This document shows, piece by piece, positions 61,176 to 64,000 of a stretch of 64,000 nucleotides of DNA (position 1 is its first letter; each line of letters starts with the position of its first letter). The DNA comes from Owenia fusiformis (lineage: Eukaryota > Annelida > Polychaeta > Sabellida > Oweniidae). The translations under genes were made by a program, and so were the position numbers. The DNA is taken from contig CAIIXF020000003.1 in the NCBI GenBank assembly GCA_903813345.2, positions 5,975,815 to 6,039,814 of the forward strand, written 5' to 3'. The notes beneath the pieces are model-generated. The model did no database searches and was not told where the DNA came from. It saw only the letters and a program-made list of their open reading frames with translations.

Positions 61176-61796
61176 AATTCTTTATGATCCCCACTGTACA
61201 GTGCTGATATATAATAATTAAGGGTGCGTTTTCAAACTAAACAGAGTGCTCCTACCAAAATAAATTTGCCTACATACCCCTGAGACTCTTATCTGATAGA
61301 TAGAATGCACAAATAAAACAAAAGTTTTTCTCTTGAAATTACGAAGTGATTTTACCTGTTAATTCTGTTCATGATCCGCCATTTTTGCGGAAGTTACACT
61401 GAAACGCAAACTCCATGAAACGAAACGAAATCACTAGAAAGAACATGGCATACATTGTGCGCATGTGCAGCAAAGTTTTAACCAATCAGATTATTTGATT
61501 ATTTTGCGCACATGAATTATTTGCTTCTGAGCACTTACAAGCTTACCACAATAAACAAACCTGGCAGAGACTACCCTGAGCCTACTTCATTTTGGCGAAA
61601 TTTCAGCTCAAACTCGTGACAAATGAACTATGCATACGCTGGTGTGAAGCCTTGGAGACACTCATTTTGGTATATATGATTTATGGTGTATACTTTTCTG
61701 CAGTTTGTGTGAGTTTGGGACATTAAATGTTAAAATTCAAGAAAATATGGCAATAAAACGACTAGGCCTAATCAATTAATATATACCAGCACTGTA

Positions 61797-62066
61797 AGGC
61801 GAAGGGGTGTAATGTCGACGTGTGGGGTAATGTCGACATAATGGACGGGGTAACTTCGACACTTACGTATTAGAAGTAGAATTTCCATTTTCCGCCATGT
61901 TTGATTTCTGGAAAAATTAAAATCTCGCGAGATCTCGATCCATGCGAGAAAAAAAACATGGCTTCCCCCTAGATCGGAAATTAGAGCAAATAAACAACAA
62001 GGTGTCGAAGTTACCCCACATGTCGAAGTTACCCCAAAACGGTGTCGACGTTACACCCCTTCGCCC
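61797..62066. mobile_element. 270-bp MITE, GGCGAAGGGGTGTAA termini, TA duplication
   Basis: Inverted ends AGGCGAAGGGGTGTAATGTC and GACGTTACACCCCTTCGCCC, flanked by TA (61795-61796, 62067-62068). Inside, GGGGTAA-(T/C)-TTCGAC/GTCGAAGTTACCCC blocks repeat in both orientations. Non-coding. Confidence 0.8.
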
Positions 62067-62089
62067 TAGTTCTTATTCTTATTTGTCGT

Positions 62090-62205
62090 TATGGACACAA
62101 ATTCCACTATATCTGGACTTACTAGGACGGAGAATATAGAGCACTGAATACACTGAGGTAAGAATTTATTACATGTGCGACAGCATGTAATTTTCATAGC
62201 TATAG
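62090..62205. repeat. Direct duplication, copy B
   Basis: Second copy of 61062-61175, just after the MITE at 61797-62066. Confidence 0.8.
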
Positions 62206-64000
62206 TTATTCTTTATTACTTCGGTCCAAAGCCTTCTCTATATTCCGGCTTTGAGGAGATTGAGCTGCCTTAGTATTATAAATATTGTAAATCATTGTGT
62301 CACACGCACAGTAAATATGGCATAATAATATGAAATATACCTTTATGTATAGATTTGTAGAACATCAGCTCACATCCCCGTCTGAATCTATTGTTATATT
62401 TGATTTCTTTAAGCGAGAATAATTTCAAATGTTATTCACGTCCAGAACCGGAAGCCATTTTTAGCTACAGCGAGAAAATTTCACCATGTGTCAAAACTCC
62501 GAAATGAAATTTTGAAATATCTAAATCCAGACAAGCAACGCTTCATCCTAAATATGATTAATATTCTTAAAAATATTTATAAAATTTATTAAAAATGAGT
62601 TCTAGGTGCGTGTAGGTGCGTGTAGCACAGTACATACGAAATCAATGAAGTTTCGTCTAGCTGTAAGCTAGAGACTCGAGTAAATTCTTTATGTTCCCCA
62701 CTGTAAATCCAAGTTTAATGTGAGCGATAATACCGTGAATTTCATAATTTTAAAATTTCATTTTGCCATACGTATAGAATTACTCACCAAATGCTGCATA
62801 ACTTGTCACCTTACGCATCTTTAACATACGTTGAATCGTTCTGCAAGTTTAGCACTTGGTATAATAGGCTCATATAATTCAAATACTTGATAGAAATGAC
62901 AGAAATTTTCACAAAATATATTCACGGGAGCATTTCAACACGTCTTTTCAGAGACGCGTATTTTATTTTCACACTGCACGAAACAGTTGTTAATCCCGGG
63001 ACGCACTCCACCCCTGACAGTGAACAGAGACTTCTGACACGGCCACACGCACGGGAATGCATCATTCCAGCACAACCAAAGTTCGATAATACAATTCACT
63101 ATACTAAAGTTGGCTCCATCAAGACAAATCCTGATAGTGTAGGATCGGTTGTGCTTTAGTAGAATTTATAAAAGCTAAACTAATGTGTAGAATTGCATGA
63201 AATCCCTGCACCCCCCCCCCCACCCCCATTCTAGTTCATCTTGACTTGAACATACAAGACTACTCAATGACTTCTCACGGCCCCAACCCTGTTTTCTCAG
63301 AAGCAATTCTTGTACCAGGCAGTTAATGTTACAATCAGCCCTGTGGTTGCCACCAAGTGAAACCTGAAACAACAACAGAAACATGATACCATGAGGAACT
63401 GTACCCAAAATATGTGAACCACACGTACCAAGTGAACAACAGGGACTGATCATTTTCTTCAACATTTGTAAATATTGAATGATATAATTTTGTTAACCTT
63501 CTCCATAAATTTTTGATTTTCCATTGATGGAATGATAGGCATTAATTTATAAATATAATATTTATTTCATTTTGCTAAAAGCAATAGCTCAATAGCTAGC
63601 TGTTCTAGATTGATTGCGCAGTATAATACCAAAGTTTAAGTACAATTCGATCGACATAAATCCCACGATGATGACCTAAACAAACGCTTTCTGTTATTAG
63701 TAAAGTTGGGTTCAAATAGTGGGAATATTCGTAGAGAATTGTTTAGCATACAATGATAAGACTATCTTTACAACAATGAATTGTCATTGCGGCCAATCTC
63801 AATAACACACCACGCACTGGATCGATGATATGGAGTTCAACATATCTCAAGAATTATGTATACAACATTTAAAGTTGAAAAAGACAAAAACAGCAACATA
63901 TATGACTAAAGGTGAGTAGACATATTCAGTTTATAAAATGAATAGCGCATATAATATATTATCACTTATACAAGAAGTACATCCTATTTTTTATTAATAT
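62206..64000. other. No gene recognised
   Basis: AT-rich sequence with a poly-C run near 63215. A minus-strand piece at about 63290-63367, after an acceptor-like TTTCAG, reads VSLGGNHRADCNINCLVQEL but cannot be tied to a gene. Confidence 0.4.

Noticed and set aside
62887-63159. 90-codon plus-strand frame
   Set aside because: No domain, no splice context and no compositional support.
63175-63465. Minus-strand frame containing VSLGGNHRADCNINCLVQEL after an acceptor-like site
   Set aside because: Could be an exon, but no family or partner exon was found and the frame runs into a poly-G tract.

Overview
The window reads as an AT-rich invertebrate animal genome. It has short exons with GT-AG introns and stable codon phase, many kilobases of small DNA-transposon relatives (MITEs), minisatellites and tetranucleotide GACA/GACG tracts. 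Encoded proteins are clear metazoan orthologues. A marine invertebrate such as a lophotrochozoan or invertebrate deuterostome is the best guess, but nothing here fixes the phylum.

Layout. (1) 1-4600: no confident gene. It holds a 16-bp minisatellite, one candidate terminal exon on the minus strand (1149-1313) and old dispersed repeats. (2) 4669-21366, minus: a complete EXOC2/Sec5 gene (exocyst subunit). I could join 23 coding exons in phase to a 923-residue protein, with a separate 5' non-coding exon near 21865-22000. (3) 22385-25230: a copy of the dispersed repeat seen at 2120-3110, then a hAT-like element. (4) 25738-34441, plus: a complete serine carboxypeptidase of the cathepsin A (lysosomal protective protein) type, 11 coding exons, 462 residues. 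(5) 35000-37800: tail-to-tail intergenic space with a foldback element. (6) 37805-55028, minus: a nine-exon gene for a 1423-residue protein with three RING-like fingers, a Gly/Pro-rich stretch, an RRM and a PGM-repeat tail; I do not recognise it as a named family. Its introns carry several transposons. (7) 55030-64000: no gene that I can support, but several well-delimited MITEs and segmental duplications.

Main finding. Several introns are partly or almost wholly built from tandem copies of the neighbouring exon edge together with its splice site. In EXOC2 this affects the donor side of introns 14, 17 and 20 and the acceptor side of intron 20; in the cathepsin A gene it affects the acceptor of exon 8. 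EXOC2 intron 20 (about 1 kb) consists almost entirely of such copies from both flanks. These genes therefore carry rows of apparently intact decoy splice sites. This is the most unusual structure in the window and looks like a repeated local process.

The three genes have no evident joint pathway: vesicle tethering, lysosomal proteolysis and a probable RNA-binding/RING protein. EXOC2 and the carboxypeptidase are head to head about 3.7 kb apart; the carboxypeptidase and the RING/RRM gene are tail to tail. All function calls rest on reading the translated exons, not on a database search.
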